DNA of 64,000 nt, taken from Polynucleobacter tropicus. GTDB lineage: Bacteria > Pseudomonadota > Gammaproteobacteria > Burkholderiales > Burkholderiaceae. This document shows, piece by piece, positions 1 to 10,562 of this stretch. The DNA lies in contig NZ_CP028942.1 in the NCBI RefSeq assembly GCF_013307225.1, positions 1,976,808-2,040,807 of the forward strand. Direction: 5' to 3'. Made by a program: the position numbers and the translations under genes. Under the pieces are notes generated by a model that did no database searches, was not told the DNA's origin, and saw only the letters and a program-made list of their open reading frames with translations. How positions within the stretch are numbered: position 1 is the first letter of the stretch; each line of letters opens with the position of its first letter.

Positions 1-650
1 TGGATACGATCCAAAGCTGCCGCAGTTAGTTCAGCAATTTGTCTTAAATAGAAGGCGCCCATATCGGCAGTAAACCGAGTCTCGTCTTTACTGGCCAACA
101 AAAGAACTGCTGGCGATTGGTTCGCGCCAATACTCTTGCCAAGCGGTAGACCGATAGCCACCATGCTTTGCCATTCGGGATCAATCTGAGTTTGGCTAGC
201 CAATAAATCCACGCTAGCAGCGGCCAACTCCTTGGCAGAGCCACACAAGGGCGTATCCACCCAAGGGCCAAACGCTGAATTAGGCGATAACAATTGCGCA
301 GCCTCAACCTCAAAAACCTCTGCCAAACCAGACGTAATTGCAGCCTCAACATCAGCCTTATTGTTTGCTTTCATTAAACGCAATAACCAAGCAACCAAAC
401 TTTGTTGTGTTTTGTCATTGCGACTGCCAAAGTGAAGCATCTCACTTAAACGTCGATTGAGCTCTTGGTTTTGCGTGCGCAAGACCGTCATCTGACGCTC
501 TTGCAAAGAGATGGCACGATCTTCGTGAGGGTGCTTAATCCGAATCTCGTTAAATAGATTGGCATAACGCTCAAAGAAGCCTGGGGTTGCGCGCAACCAC
601 TCAGCAACCAACTCTTCTTGCTCAGCCTGTTTTGGATCTATTGCACTCAT
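1..650 (-). CDS. DUF484 family protein (3' end cut by window edge)
   Basis: The frame opens at ATG (650) and runs off the left edge after 216 codons, so the stop lies outside the window. The N-terminus carries an acidic helix and the WLRATPGFFERY segment typical of DUF484. An ISLQERQ-type coiled stretch follows, then a GAF-like domain ending in the FYLRQIAELTAAALDR segment. Family members are usually 220-240 residues, so nearly the whole protein is visible. DUF484 genes often lie just upstream of xerC in proteobacteria, but that neighbour would be outside this window. The biochemical role is unknown. It lies 24 bases downstream of the gatB stop on the same strand and may be co-transcribed with gatCAB. 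Confidence 0.85.
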   Translation of the reverse strand, partial: MSAIDPKQAEQEELVAEWLRATPGFFERYANLFNEIRIKHPHEDRAISLQERQMTVLRTQNQELNRRLSEMLHFGSRNDKTQQSLVAWLLRLMKANNKADVEAAITSGLAEVFEVEAAQLLSPNSAFGPWVDTPLCGSAKELAAASVDLLASQTQIDPEWQSMVAIGLPLGKSIGANQSPAVLLLASKDETRFTADMGAFYLRQIAELTAAALDRI

Positions 651-674
651 GTATCTCTTTCTTGAATATCTTGC

Positions 675-2147
675 TTAGCTCAGTTTTTTACGCAGCAATT
701 CATTTACCTGACCAGGATTTGCTTTTCCCTGAGAGGCTTTCATAATCTGGCCAACCAAAGCATTGAAGGCCTTCTCTTTTCCGGAGCGGAATTCTTCAAC
801 CGACTTTTGATTAGCGGCAAGCACCTGATCAATGATGGCCTCTAATGCACCGCTATCACTGATTTGTTTCAAGCCTTTTGCATCAATAATTTGATCAACT
901 GTACTGATTGATTTGCCTGCGATTGCATCATCCCAAAGTGTTGCAAAAATATCTTTTGCAATCTTGTTCGAAATCGTGCCATCAGCAACTCGAGTCAGCA
1001 GCGGCGCCAAATGTTCCGCCTTTAATGGCACATCAGCAATCGCAATCCCAGCGCGATTAATTGACGAAGCAAATTCTCCAGCAATTAAATTCGCAGCCGC
1101 CTTAGCCAATGGTTTGCCAACAATAGCTAATAACTCCTCAAAAACTTTAGCGGTATCGCGATCTTGGCTTAATAGCTGTACATCGTATGCGCTGAGCCCG
1201 TAATCAGCCTGCCATTGTCCACGCAGATCAGCAGGCAATGCGGGCATCGTGCTGCGTACATTAGCAATCCATGCATCATCGATTACTACTGGCAATAAAT
1301 CGGGATCTGGGAAATAGCGGTAGTCATTCGCATCTTCTTTGCTGCGCATACTACGAGTCTCACCGCGATCAGGATCGTATAGACGAGTTTCCTGAACCAC
1401 AGTGCCGCCATCTTCAATCAATTCTATTTGGCGACGCACTTCATATTGAATTGCCTCTTCCAAGAAACGGAAAGAGTTCAAGTTTTTGATCTCACAACGT
1501 GTACCAAACTCAACCTGACCTTTTGGGCGCACTGATACGTTAGCATCGCAACGGAAAGATCCTTCTTGCATATTCCCGTCGCAAACACCCAACCAGACCA
1601 CCAGGCCGTGCAAAGCTTTGGCATATGCCACTGCCTCGGCAGCACTACGCATTACTGGCTCGGTCACAATCTCTAAAAGAGGCGTGCCAGCACGATTGAG
1701 ATCGATGCCACTCGAAGGCTCGCCATGTGGGCCAATGAAACCTTCTTCATGGACAGACTTACCCGCATCTTCTTCCATGTGAGCGCGAGTAAGTTCAACG
1801 GTCTTAACTTCATCGCCCACCAGAATTTCAATCTTCCCACCGACCACAACTGGAATCTCAAACTGACTAATTTGATAGCCCTTGGGTAAATCAGGATAAA
1901 AATAATTCTTACGAGCAAAAATACTTGCTGGTGAGATCTTCGCGCCCACAGCCAAACCAAAACGAATAGCATGCTCAACAGCTTCGCGATTGAGAACTGG
2001 TAGCACACCTGGCAAAGCTAAATCCACGGCACATGCTTGCGTATTTGGAGCGGCACCAAAACGGGTGCTAGCACCGCTAAAAATTTTTGATTGCGTTTGT
2101 AATTGCGCGTGTGTTTCTAGACCAATAACGATTTCCCACTGCATCAT
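675..2147 (-). CDS. gatB: Aspartyl/glutamyl-tRNA(Asn/Gln) amidotransferase subunit B
   Basis: This is the tRNA-binding and kinase subunit of GatCAB. The complex amidates Asp-tRNA(Asn) and/or Glu-tRNA(Gln) in the cytoplasm. The 490-residue product opens with [13 protein letters not shown] and contains the GatB signature around [15 protein letters not shown]. It ends in the C-terminal tail domain ([20 protein letters not shown]). I chose ATG 2147 because it overlaps the gatA stop as ATGA; a longer frame to 2177 would add ten residues lying inside gatA. It is the third gene of gatC-gatA-gatB, all coupled by 4-base overlaps. Confidence 0.97.
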   Translation of the reverse strand: MMQWEIVIGLETHAQLQTQSKIFSGASTRFGAAPNTQACAVDLALPGVLPVLNREAVEHAIRFGLAVGAKISPASIFARKNYFYPDLPKGYQISQFEIPVVVGGKIEILVGDEVKTVELTRAHMEEDAGKSVHEEGFIGPHGEPSSGIDLNRAGTPLLEIVTEPVMRSAAEAVAYAKALHGLVVWLGVCDGNMQEGSFRCDANVSVRPKGQVEFGTRCEIKNLNSFRFLEEAIQYEVRRQIELIEDGGTVVQETRLYDPDRGETRSMRSKEDANDYRYFPDPDLLPVVIDDAWIANVRSTMPALPADLRGQWQADYGLSAYDVQLLSQDRDTAKVFEELLAIVGKPLAKAAANLIAGEFASSINRAGIAIADVPLKAEHLAPLLTRVADGTISNKIAKDIFATLWDDAIAGKSISTVDQIIDAKGLKQISDSGALEAIIDQVLAANQKSVEEFRSGKEKAFNALVGQIMKASQGKANPGQVNELLRKKLS

Positions 2148-3661
2148 GCCACCTCGCTTGCTTGACGCAAATGCCAATCGCTGGCTTGCTGATATTGATG
2201 CGCAATTTGCAATAGATGCGCTTCAGAAAAATAATTGCCGATCAACTGCATACCAATTGGTAAATTATTTGCATTAAATCCACAGGGGGCACTCATTGCA
2301 GGCAAGCCCGCGAGGTTAGTCGATAGCGTATAGATATCTTCTAGATACATTTGCACTGGGTCTTTTGACTTCTCACCCAAACGCCAAGCCACATCAGGTG
2401 CTACGGGCCCCAAGATGACATCGCACTCTTTAAGTGCCGCCTGAAAGTCTGAAGCAATAATGCGTCGAATTTTTTGTGCTTGCAAATAGTATGCGTCGTA
2501 GTAACCATGACAAAGAACATAAGTTCCAATCATGATGCGACGTCTCACTTCCGCACCAAATCCTTCGGTACGAGATTTTTGATACATATCACCGAGATCT
2601 TTGTATTCACTAGCGCGATGTCCATAACGAACTCCATCGAAGCGACTCAAATTACTGGATGCTTCTGCTGGTGCCAATACGTAATACACCGGGATCGATA
2701 ATTTTGTTTTTGGCAAACTGACTTCAACTAATTTAGCGCCCAAGCTTTCTAAAAGCTTTGCTGCTTCGTTTACAGACTTTGCAACATCTGCCGCTAAACC
2801 TTCAGCAAAAAACTCTTTGGGTAAGCCAACTCTCAAACCCTCTAAGGGTTTCGCAGGATTTGCGTTTCCTTCTTGCCAAGCCTGATTTAGATAGCGACCG
2901 TAATCTTCACCAGAATCAGACAAAGAGGTGGAATCACGCGGATCATGTGAAGACATCGCCGTCAACAATAAGGCGCAATCTTCTGCCGTCTTGCCCATTG
3001 GTCCAGCCTGATCTAAAGAAGAGGCATAGGCAATCATGCCGTAACGAGAAACGCGCCCATAAGTGGGCTTAATTCCAGTTAGGCCACAAAATGCGGCTGG
3101 CTGACGAATAGACCCGCCAGTGTCTGTGCCTGTTGCTATCGGCGCCAAGCCTGCGGCAACAGCAGCAGCTGACCCTCCTGATGAGCCACCCGCAACACAG
3201 GATGCATTCCAAGGGTTGAGGGCGGGCCCATAAGCTGAATTCTCATTCGATGAGCCCATCGCAAACTCATCCATATTGGTTTTGCCCAGGCAAACCATAC
3301 CAGCGCCATTCGGATTATTCGCATCTGGAATTCCCAGATTGGCAACCACTGTTGCATCGAAAGGACTTTGGTAATCGGCCAAGATTTTGGAGGCTGCAGT
3401 AGTCTTCCACCCACGAGTTACAAAGACATCTTTATGTGCAACTGGGATGCCAGTCAATTTGCCTGCTTTGCCAGCAGAAATGAGCAAGTCGGCTTTATCT
3501 GCTTGCTCTAAACTTAAGTGAGCATTCACATCAATGAATGCATTCCACCTTTTCTCAGACTCAATACGGTCTAAAAAGTACTGAGTTAATTCTTTGCTGG
3601 ACACCTCTTTTGCGGCCAGCGCTTTTGCCATTAGGGCAACGGAAGTGTTGTGCCAGCTCAT
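2144..3661 (-). CDS. gatA: Aspartyl/glutamyl-tRNA(Asn/Gln) amidotransferase subunit A
   Basis: This is the glutaminase subunit of GatCAB. It releases ammonia from glutamine or asparagine and channels it to GatB. The 505-residue amidase-signature protein has the catalytic Lys in PVAHKDVF. The Gly/Ser-rich amidase signature ([14 protein letters not shown]) and the [16 protein letters not shown] segment supply the cis-Ser and nucleophilic Ser. The start (ATG 3661) overlaps the gatC stop as ATGA and the end overlaps the gatB start, so the three subunits are probably translationally coupled. Nothing unusual is seen. Confidence 0.97.
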   Translation of the reverse strand: MSWHNTSVALMAKALAAKEVSSKELTQYFLDRIESEKRWNAFIDVNAHLSLEQADKADLLISAGKAGKLTGIPVAHKDVFVTRGWKTTAASKILADYQSPFDATVVANLGIPDANNPNGAGMVCLGKTNMDEFAMGSSNENSAYGPALNPWNASCVAGGSSGGSAAAVAAGLAPIATGTDTGGSIRQPAAFCGLTGIKPTYGRVSRYGMIAYASSLDQAGPMGKTAEDCALLLTAMSSHDPRDSTSLSDSGEDYGRYLNQAWQEGNANPAKPLEGLRVGLPKEFFAEGLAADVAKSVNEAAKLLESLGAKLVEVSLPKTKLSIPVYYVLAPAEASSNLSRFDGVRYGHRASEYKDLGDMYQKSRTEGFGAEVRRRIMIGTYVLCHGYYDAYYLQAQKIRRIIASDFQAALKECDVILGPVAPDVAWRLGEKSKDPVQMYLEDIYTLSTNLAGLPAMSAPCGFNANNLPIGMQLIGNYFSEAHLLQIAHQYQQASDWHLRQASEVA

Positions 3662-3951
3662 TCGATCACCTTTGGAACCAAGAAGTAACCATCTTGCTGG
3701 GCGGGTGCGGATTGCATGTTTTCGGTGCGCTGGTCAGACTCAGTTACCTCGTCAGCACGCAAAGGCTGGGCCAATTCACGCAAAAACAAAATAGGGTGAG
3801 CTAGTGGCTCAAGACCCTCAGTATTAACAGCCTGCATTTCCTCAACAAGGGAAAAAACCGCCTGCAGCTGAGGCAAAACTGCCTCAGCTTCTTTTTGGCT
3901 TAACTCAAGCCTGGAAAGGTGCGCAATGCGCTGAACATCATCAAGTTTCAT
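3658..3951 (-). CDS. gatC: Aspartyl/glutamyl-tRNA(Asn/Gln) amidotransferase subunit C
   Basis: This small subunit wraps around GatA and stabilises the GatAB interface. The 97-residue protein has the family's N-terminal helix ([12 protein letters not shown]) and a LAHP motif near residue 50. It ends in a [14 protein letters not shown] tail that reaches to GatA. It is the first gene of gatCAB on the minus strand. It diverges from mreB across only 61 bases, so both operon promoters must sit in that short gap. Confidence 0.95.
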   Translation of the reverse strand: MKLDDVQRIAHLSRLELSQKEAEAVLPQLQAVFSLVEEMQAVNTEGLEPLAHPILFLRELAQPLRADEVTESDQRTENMQSAPAQQDGYFLVPKVIE

Positions 3952-3988
3952 GGGGCGCTAGAGTATCATTACTAAATATTTTTATTAA

Positions 3989-5056
<1,068 letters not shown>

Positions 5057-5080
5057 AAGACGCTCGCGCCGATCAAGGAA

Positions 5081-6010
5081 TTGCAACATAGCGCCCCACC
5101 ACTTTTCAGACAAGGCATTCCAGCCTTACTTAAGCTAATTGTCTGTCTGTCAATCAGCATCACTCTGATGCTGATTGATTTTCGTTTTAAAGCACTTGAT
5201 CCGATTCGCAATTATGTAAATTGGTTTTTGCGCCCACTTGAATACGTCATGATGGCGCCACGCAACGCATTTGAAATTACCTCGGAATATTTCACAACGC
5301 GCTCTGCCTTAGACAAAGAAAATCAGGCAATGAAGGCCCATCTAGCAGAACTCTCGCTACTGGCAAATCAATCAGAATTCTTAATGATTGAGAATCAAAA
5401 TTTGCGAGAGTTGATGGCGTTGCAAAAGCAGGCTTCTTTTAAAACCCTATCAGTTGAAATTCTATTCAATCCACCCAATCCAATTTCGCAACGAATTGTG
5501 ATTAACCGGGGCAGCAATGATGGTTTAAAACTGGGTAACCCAATCGCTAATGATGCCGGCATTCTTGGGCAAGTAGTAAGACTTTATGAGCGCTCTGCAG
5601 AAGTATCCCTGCTGGAAGATCGGGACTTTGCTGTTCCAGTCCAGGTGGCCCGAAATGGCCTTAGAGCAGCTGTTTTTGGGACTGGGCGCGGCAACCCCCT
5701 GGAATTACGCTACCTCCCCGTAGCAAGCGACCTAGAAGTAGGCGATGTCTTGCTGACCTCTGGCATTGACGGGGTCTATCCCCCTGGATTTGCGGTTGCT
5801 GTCATTAGCAAAATTGAGCGCAATGTGGATAAAAATTCTTCTAACGTATTTTGCGAGCCGGTAGCTGCGGTTAATCGCTATCGCCAAGCTTTGGCACTTC
5901 TATACGACCCTCAATTTGATGCTAAAGCGCCTATCAACAATAAACCGGACGCCGGAACCCAAAATAACACCCCTGGTCGGAGACAAACCCGCGCAAGAGG
6001 CATGCAATGA
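5081..6010 (+). CDS. mreC: Rod shape-determining protein MreC
   Basis: MreC is a periplasmic scaffold with one N-terminal membrane helix; it activates PBP2-RodA. The 309-residue protein has a membrane segment at about residues 15-35. A coiled-coil follows at about 65-110 (ending in NLRELMALQKQ), then the paired beta-barrel domain with FAVPVQVARNG. The start is TTG at 5081, supported by an AAGGA sequence five bases upstream and by the lack of any upstream alternative after the mreB stop. The Thr/Asn/Arg-rich last 35 residues look disordered. The end overlaps the mreD start as ATGA. Confidence 0.95.
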   Translation: MQHSAPPLFRQGIPALLKLIVCLSISITLMLIDFRFKALDPIRNYVNWFLRPLEYVMMAPRNAFEITSEYFTTRSALDKENQAMKAHLAELSLLANQSEFLMIENQNLRELMALQKQASFKTLSVEILFNPPNPISQRIVINRGSNDGLKLGNPIANDAGILGQVVRLYERSAEVSLLEDRDFAVPVQVARNGLRAAVFGTGRGNPLELRYLPVASDLEVGDVLLTSGIDGVYPPGFAVAVISKIERNVDKNSSNVFCEPVAAVNRYRQALALLYDPQFDAKAPINNKPDAGTQNNTPGRRQTRARGMQ

Positions 6011-6531
6011 TTGATTTTCAAAGTGGCTACATCTTGCGCCCGGTAAATCCGGCATTTATTTACTTCAGCCTATTTTGCGCACTACTACTTAATCTATTTC
6101 CAATCGGCAATTACAGTTGGGCACCAGACTGGCTCATTCTATGCATCGTGTTTTGGAATATCCACCAACACCGTTATGTTGATGTTGTTTGGGCATTTAT
6201 TTTGGGCCTAATAATGGATGTTCATAATTCTGATCTTTTGGGATTGCATGCATTCAGTTATTCATTGGTTGCTTACATTGCAATCTCTTGGCATCGACGC
6301 ATTGTTGCCTTGACTGTTCTCTCCCAGGCGCTACATCTTATTCCTATATTTTTATTGGTCTCCTTGTTTCCCGTATTGGTACACTGGGCCCTTAGTGGCG
6401 AGCTTTACTGGTGGGCATTAACAGGCTCCATTCAAGCTTTAATAGAGGCGGCGCTTTGGCCGTTTGCGACACGCATTTTATTGGCACCACAACGTCGTCC
6501 CATTGATGTTGATTACAATCGCCCGCTTTAA
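6007..6531 (+). CDS. mreD: Rod shape-determining protein MreD
   Basis: A 174-residue integral membrane component of the elongasome, with about five or six hydrophobic segments. It matches MreD by size, by hydrophobic pattern (LILCIVFWNIHQH near the second helix, then a GLIMDVHNSDLLGLHAFSYS segment) and by position between mreC and mrdA. The start overlaps the mreC stop by four bases. The gap to mrdA is eight bases, consistent with one transcript. Confidence 0.93.
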   Translation: MIDFQSGYILRPVNPAFIYFSLFCALLLNLFPIGNYSWAPDWLILCIVFWNIHQHRYVDVVWAFILGLIMDVHNSDLLGLHAFSYSLVAYIAISWHRRIVALTVLSQALHLIPIFLLVSLFPVLVHWALSGELYWWALTGSIQALIEAALWPFATRILLAPQRRPIDVDYNRPL

Positions 6532-6539
6532 GAAGCGAC

Positions 6540-8447
6540 ATGGTTTCTTTTAAAAAACCCAACCTAGATTCTTTTCAGGAACGCATTCGCATTGCGACCT
6601 TATTTGTTACCGTCTGCTTTTTGCTTTTAGTTACACGACTAATATGGCTACAACTAATTAGCCATGGAAAGTATTCGTTGCTTGCGGAAAGCAATCGTAT
6701 TGCACTTGTGCCGGCTCCAGCCAATCGGGGATTAATTATTGATCGCAATGGCATTGTGATTGGTAGAAATTATTCCGCATTAACTCTCGATATCAATGCT
6801 GAAGAAGTAAAGGGCAATGTAGACCAGCTGATTAATGAACTCTCCGAAATTATTGATATCTCGCCAAGAGATCGTCGCAACTTCAAACGCTCCTTAGAAG
6901 ATTCGCGCAATATGGGCACGATTCCATTGCGCTCCATGCTAAACGAAGCTGAAACAGCACGCTTTATGGCTAATCGCTACCGCTTTCCTGGCGTAGAGAT
7001 TCGAGCAAGAAATTTCCGCGAATATCCATACAACGAATTGGCCTCTCATTTAGTTGGCTATATCGGCCGAGTTTCGCAACGCGATAAAGAACGCATGCAA
7101 ACTGAAATCGAGAATTCCAAAGCAGATGATCTAGACGCCTTACAGACTTCATTTTTACCAGGCATCCAATATGTAGGAAAAATTGGCCTGGAACAAAGTT
7201 ATGAGAGCGTATTACGCGGTGTGCCTGGATATGACCAAGTTGAAATTACCGCCGGCGGCAAGCCTGTTCGCACACTCTCCAGCTCCCCCTCATTCCCAGG
7301 AAAAAATATTGTGCTGTCAGTTGACGTCAAACTGCAATATTTAGTTGAGGAACTTTATGGAAACTTTCGAGGCGCCTTTGTTGCGATTGAACCAGAAACT
7401 GGCGACGTATTAGCGTTTGTCTCCAAGCCAAACTTTAATCCCAACGATTTTGTCGAAGGCATTGATTCAGTAACCTGGAAAGAACTAAACGACTCACCCC
7501 AAAAACCTTTATATAACCGCCCGCTCAAGGGCATTTATCCACCCGGTTCAACCTATAAGCCATTTATGGCTCTAGCCGCGCTGGAAAATAAAAAACGTAC
7601 ACCATCACAAACCATATCTGATCCTGGTTATTTTGATTTTGGCAACCATACCTTCCGAGACGACAAAAAAGGTGGGCATGGAATTGTAGATATGCAAAAG
7701 TCAATTGTTGAGTCTTGTGATACTTACTATTACACACTTGCCCGCGATATGGGTGTAAACATGATGCATGACTTCATGAAACCCTTCGGCTTTGGTCAAA
7801 TCACCGGCATTGATTTACAAGGCGAATCAAAGGGCGTTCTTCCATCTACGGACTGGAAAAAAGCAACTTTCAAAAAACCAGAACAACAAAAATGGTACGA
7901 AGGAGAAACTATCTCGCTAGGCATTGGTCAGGGATATAACTCATTCACTATCTTGCAGCTTGCCCATGCCATGGCTAACTTGGCTAACAATGGCATTGTG
8001 ATGAAACCCCATTTAGTAAAAGCTATCGAAGATCCATTTACGCGCAATCGTGTGCTCACAACGCCGAAAGAAAGCTATCGGATCGACTTAAACCCAGAGA
8101 ACATTGAGATTATTAAAAAGGCAATGGTTGAGGTAAACGTTTCTGGCACCTCAGCTACAGCATTTAGAGGCGCAGGATACGTTGCTGGCGGCAAAACAGG
8201 CACAGCCCAAGTATTTAGCTTGAACTCAAAAGATTACAAACATGGCGCAACCGCAGAGTTCCTGCGCGACCATGCTCTTTACATTGCATTTGCGCCAGCA
8301 GATAAGCCCACCATTGTGATTGCCATGGTGGTTGAAAATGCAGGATTTGGCGCACAATATGCTGCACCCATCGCTCGAAAAGCATTGGATTACTATGTAG
8401 AGGGAAAGTGGCCTAAGGAGGTTCCTGAATGGAAAAGAGCCCCGTAA
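6540..8447 (+). CDS. mrdA: Penicillin-binding protein 2 (peptidoglycan DD-transpeptidase)
   Basis: This transpeptidase cross-links peptidoglycan during cell elongation. The 635-residue protein has an N-terminal membrane anchor (about residues 20-42) and a pedestal domain with the NRGLIIDRNG motif. The transpeptidase domain has SxxK as STYK with the nucleophile at Ser337, an SCD triad in VESCDTYYYT and KTGT in GGKTGTAQ. It is membrane-bound with the catalytic part in the periplasm. It partners with RodA, whose gene overlaps its last 19 bases. Confidence 0.97.
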   Translation: MVSFKKPNLDSFQERIRIATLFVTVCFLLLVTRLIWLQLISHGKYSLLAESNRIALVPAPANRGLIIDRNGIVIGRNYSALTLDINAEEVKGNVDQLINELSEIIDISPRDRRNFKRSLEDSRNMGTIPLRSMLNEAETARFMANRYRFPGVEIRARNFREYPYNELASHLVGYIGRVSQRDKERMQTEIENSKADDLDALQTSFLPGIQYVGKIGLEQSYESVLRGVPGYDQVEITAGGKPVRTLSSSPSFPGKNIVLSVDVKLQYLVEELYGNFRGAFVAIEPETGDVLAFVSKPNFNPNDFVEGIDSVTWKELNDSPQKPLYNRPLKGIYPPGSTYKPFMALAALENKKRTPSQTISDPGYFDFGNHTFRDDKKGGHGIVDMQKSIVESCDTYYYTLARDMGVNMMHDFMKPFGFGQITGIDLQGESKGVLPSTDWKKATFKKPEQQKWYEGETISLGIGQGYNSFTILQLAHAMANLANNGIVMKPHLVKAIEDPFTRNRVLTTPKESYRIDLNPENIEIIKKAMVEVNVSGTSATAFRGAGYVAGGKTGTAQVFSLNSKDYKHGATAEFLRDHALYIAFAPADKPTIVIAMVVENAGFGAQYAAPIARKALDYYVEGKWPKEVPEWKRAP

Positions 8448-9580
8448 AAAAAATTCAGCTGCTCTTCTTTAGTTTTTTTTACGGCTTAGATCGCCAGCTA
8501 GGCATCATTTTGCTTAGCTTGGCAGCTGTAGGGTTTTTTACATTTTTATCAGCAAGTCAAAATACGCCCATACAAATTGCAGATGAACTTCGCAATCTTG
8601 CATTGTCATTTGCAGTGATGTGGTTGGTCTCTCGTATTCCACCAAAGTGGTTAGAAATAAGCGCCGTCTGGGTATACGGACTTGGTGTTGCGCTGCTGGT
8701 TGCCGTTGCAGTATTTGGTTTAATTAAGAAAGGCGCACGACGCTGGCTCAACATTGGCATTGTTATTCAACCCTCTGAAATTATGAAAATAGCAATGCCA
8801 CTCATGTTGGCTTGGTACTTTCAAAAAAGAGAGGGCATCCAAAAGGCGTGGGATTATGCAGTTGCGGGAATTATTTTGGCTATTCCTGTTTTTCTGATTG
8901 CCCGTCAACCCGATCTTGGGACTGCCTTATTAGTTTTTGCAGCGGGTCTCTACGTCATTATCTTGGCTGGTTTACCTTGGAAATGGATAGTGCCATTCGT
9001 AGGCCTTGGGATTATCGGAATTCTCTTGATAATTATATTTGGTGGCACGATTTGTGCGCACGATGTTGCATGGCCTTTTGTGCATAACTATCAAAAACAT
9101 CGCGTTTGTACTCTATTAGATCCGAGCAGCGACCCATTAGGAAAGGGCTTTCACACCATTCAATCTATGATTGCAATTGGCTCTGGCGGCTTTTTCGGCA
9201 AAGGCTGGTTTCAAGGAACGCAAGCGCATTTGGAGTTTATTCCAGAAAAGCACACCGACTTTGTATTTGCCGTATTTTCAGAAGAATTTGGCTTTCTTGG
9301 TAACTTAATATTAATTGCACTTTTCTTTGCGCTCATTAAACGCGGTCTAGCCATTTCAGCGAGTGCGCCTAATTTATTCACGCGCTTACTTGGCGCCGCA
9401 GTGACGCTCATTTTCTTTACTTATGCATTTGTGAACATTGGCATGGTGAGTGGACTGCTCCCTGTGGTTGGCGTTCCGTTGCCATTTATTAGCTATGGTG
9501 GCACCGCACTAGTAACACTAGGTTTTGGCGCTGGTATCTTGATGAGTATTCATCGACACCGCCGTTTAGTGCAAAGCTAA
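8429..9580 (+). CDS. mrdB: Rod shape-determining protein RodA (SEDS peptidoglycan glycosyltransferase)
   Basis: RodA polymerises glycan strands from lipid II and partners with PBP2. The 383-residue multi-pass protein has the SEDS signature near the C-terminus (GVPLPFISYGGTALVTLGFG). The RQPDLGTALLV and EKHTDFVFAVFSEEFGF segments are also present. The start lies inside mrdA (19-base overlap) and is preceded by an AAGGAGG-like site in CCTAAGGAGGTTCCTG, which supports ATG 8429. It is the last gene of the operon; a strong terminator follows. Confidence 0.96.
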   Translation: MEKSPVKKIQLLFFSFFYGLDRQLGIILLSLAAVGFFTFLSASQNTPIQIADELRNLALSFAVMWLVSRIPPKWLEISAVWVYGLGVALLVAVAVFGLIKKGARRWLNIGIVIQPSEIMKIAMPLMLAWYFQKREGIQKAWDYAVAGIILAIPVFLIARQPDLGTALLVFAAGLYVIILAGLPWKWIVPFVGLGIIGILLIIIFGGTICAHDVAWPFVHNYQKHRVCTLLDPSSDPLGKGFHTIQSMIAIGSGGFFGKGWFQGTQAHLEFIPEKHTDFVFAVFSEEFGFLGNLILIALFFALIKRGLAISASAPNLFTRLLGAAVTLIFFTYAFVNIGMVSGLLPVVGVPLPFISYGGTALVTLGFGAGILMSIHRHRRLVQS

Positions 9581-9605
9581 TAGAGCAGATTTATATTGAA
9601 GCAAT

Positions 9606-9633
9606 AAAAAAGCCCGGCATCCCGGGCTTTTTT
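9606..9633. terminator. Bidirectional Rho-independent terminator between mrdB and the HU gene
   Basis: AAGCCCGG, loop CATC, then CCGGGCTT, flanked by an A-run on the left and a T-run on the right. It can therefore stop transcription from both converging genes: mrdB on the plus strand and the HU gene on the minus strand. Confidence 0.9.
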
Positions 9634-9648
9634 ATTAACAATGAAGAA

Positions 9649-9933
9649 TTACTTCTTACGTTTGTTAACTGAATCTTTAAATGCTTTACCAGCAGAAAAC
9701 TTAACAGTTTTAGCAGCGGCGATTTTGAGTGGCTCACCAGTTTTTGGATTACGGCCCATACGTGCTGCGCGCTTGCCAGAAGCAAAGGTACCAAAACCGA
9801 TCAGTTGTACTGAATCGCCTTTAGTAACAGCTTTAATAATATTCTCAATTGCAGAATTCAATGCGAATTCTGCTTTAGCTTTAGAGATCTCCGCGTCGTC
9901 AGCAATCGCTGCGATTAATTCGGCCTTGTTCAA
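9649..9933 (-). CDS. hupB: DNA-binding protein HU
   Basis: Small nucleoid protein that bends DNA as a dimer. The 94-residue frame matches [19 protein letters not shown] at the start, the [13 protein letters not shown] beta-arm base, [10 protein letters not shown] in the DNA-binding arm and a basic tail. I chose the TTG at 9933 because the conserved protein begins there and AGGAG lies six bases upstream. A longer frame to 9969 would add twelve residues that HU proteins lack. Confidence 0.93.
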   Translation of the reverse strand: MNKAELIAAIADDAEISKAKAEFALNSAIENIIKAVTKGDSVQLIGFGTFASGKRAARMGRNPKTGEPLKIAAAKTVKFSAGKAFKDSVNKRKK

Positions 9934-10044
9934 ATGAAGCTCCTTATAGATATTGATGTCGGCGCACATTGCGCTTTCGTAATTGTAACCACAAAAAATT
10001 ATAAAAATAAAGCTTAGTTACAACAAATTTAAAACGTCTACAAA

Positions 10045-10411
10045 TTAATCATTTATTACCTCTACGCCAGAAACAAAATATTCCGTATCTCCAAAACATG
10101 TTGTTGGCAAACCAATATGCTGTTCATAGCTTAGGGCGACTTTTTTGCCCAAGTTCGCGTTTATTTTTTTGCGCTACAGCATCTTCGCGCACCGTAAAGA
10201 GGAATTTTTCAGACATTGTTCCTGGCATAGAAACCATCGCCAATTCCCCCTCCCATGTTTTACAAAAATATCCACGTTTAGAGAACTTCTGCACATAACC
10301 AGCCCTTTCTCCGCTGCCGTAGCTCCAAGTTAGCATCAACCAGGTATACGCTGAAACCCCCACTAAGCCAATTAAAACAAGGCTTAAGAGCCATTTTGTA
10401 AAGCTATTCAT
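10045..10411 (-). pseudogene. Small conserved membrane protein, frameshifted in an A7 tract
   Basis: ATG 10411 has AAGGAG upstream. The frame encodes an N-terminal membrane helix and the segment KRGYFCKTWEGELAMVSMPGT, a pattern I know from a short Burkholderiales family often mislabelled 6-phosphogluconate dehydrogenase. The frame changes at seven A residues on the minus strand (10164-10170) and stops early at 10124. Removing one A gives the expected continuation KINANLGKKVALSYEQH, then a TTCFGDTEYFVSGVEV ending, with the stop at 10045; the repaired product is 121 residues. The break could be a real mutation, a homopolymer sequencing error, or a site corrected by slippage. The cellular role is unknown. 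Confidence 0.8.
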
Positions 10412-10562
10412 GCGGTGTTCTCCTTCTTTTATCCACATTAACCCTAACTGAGGCAGGTGCCTTGATTTACATCAAGTATAGGTGCTTATAAGAACAATAA
10501 ATAGTACGCCAAGACATTGGTTACAAATTAAAATCTATCAATTACTTAACTTGGCACAAGCA

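Noticed and set aside
44..352. 102-codon open frame on the minus strand
   Set aside because: It lies in another frame inside the DUF484 gene and has an Arg/Leu-rich composition typical of a shadow frame.
10482..10562. GTG start 81 bases upstream for the lpxO-like gene
   Set aside because: No ribosome site, and the added residues are not like LpxO; the family starts near ATG 10563.
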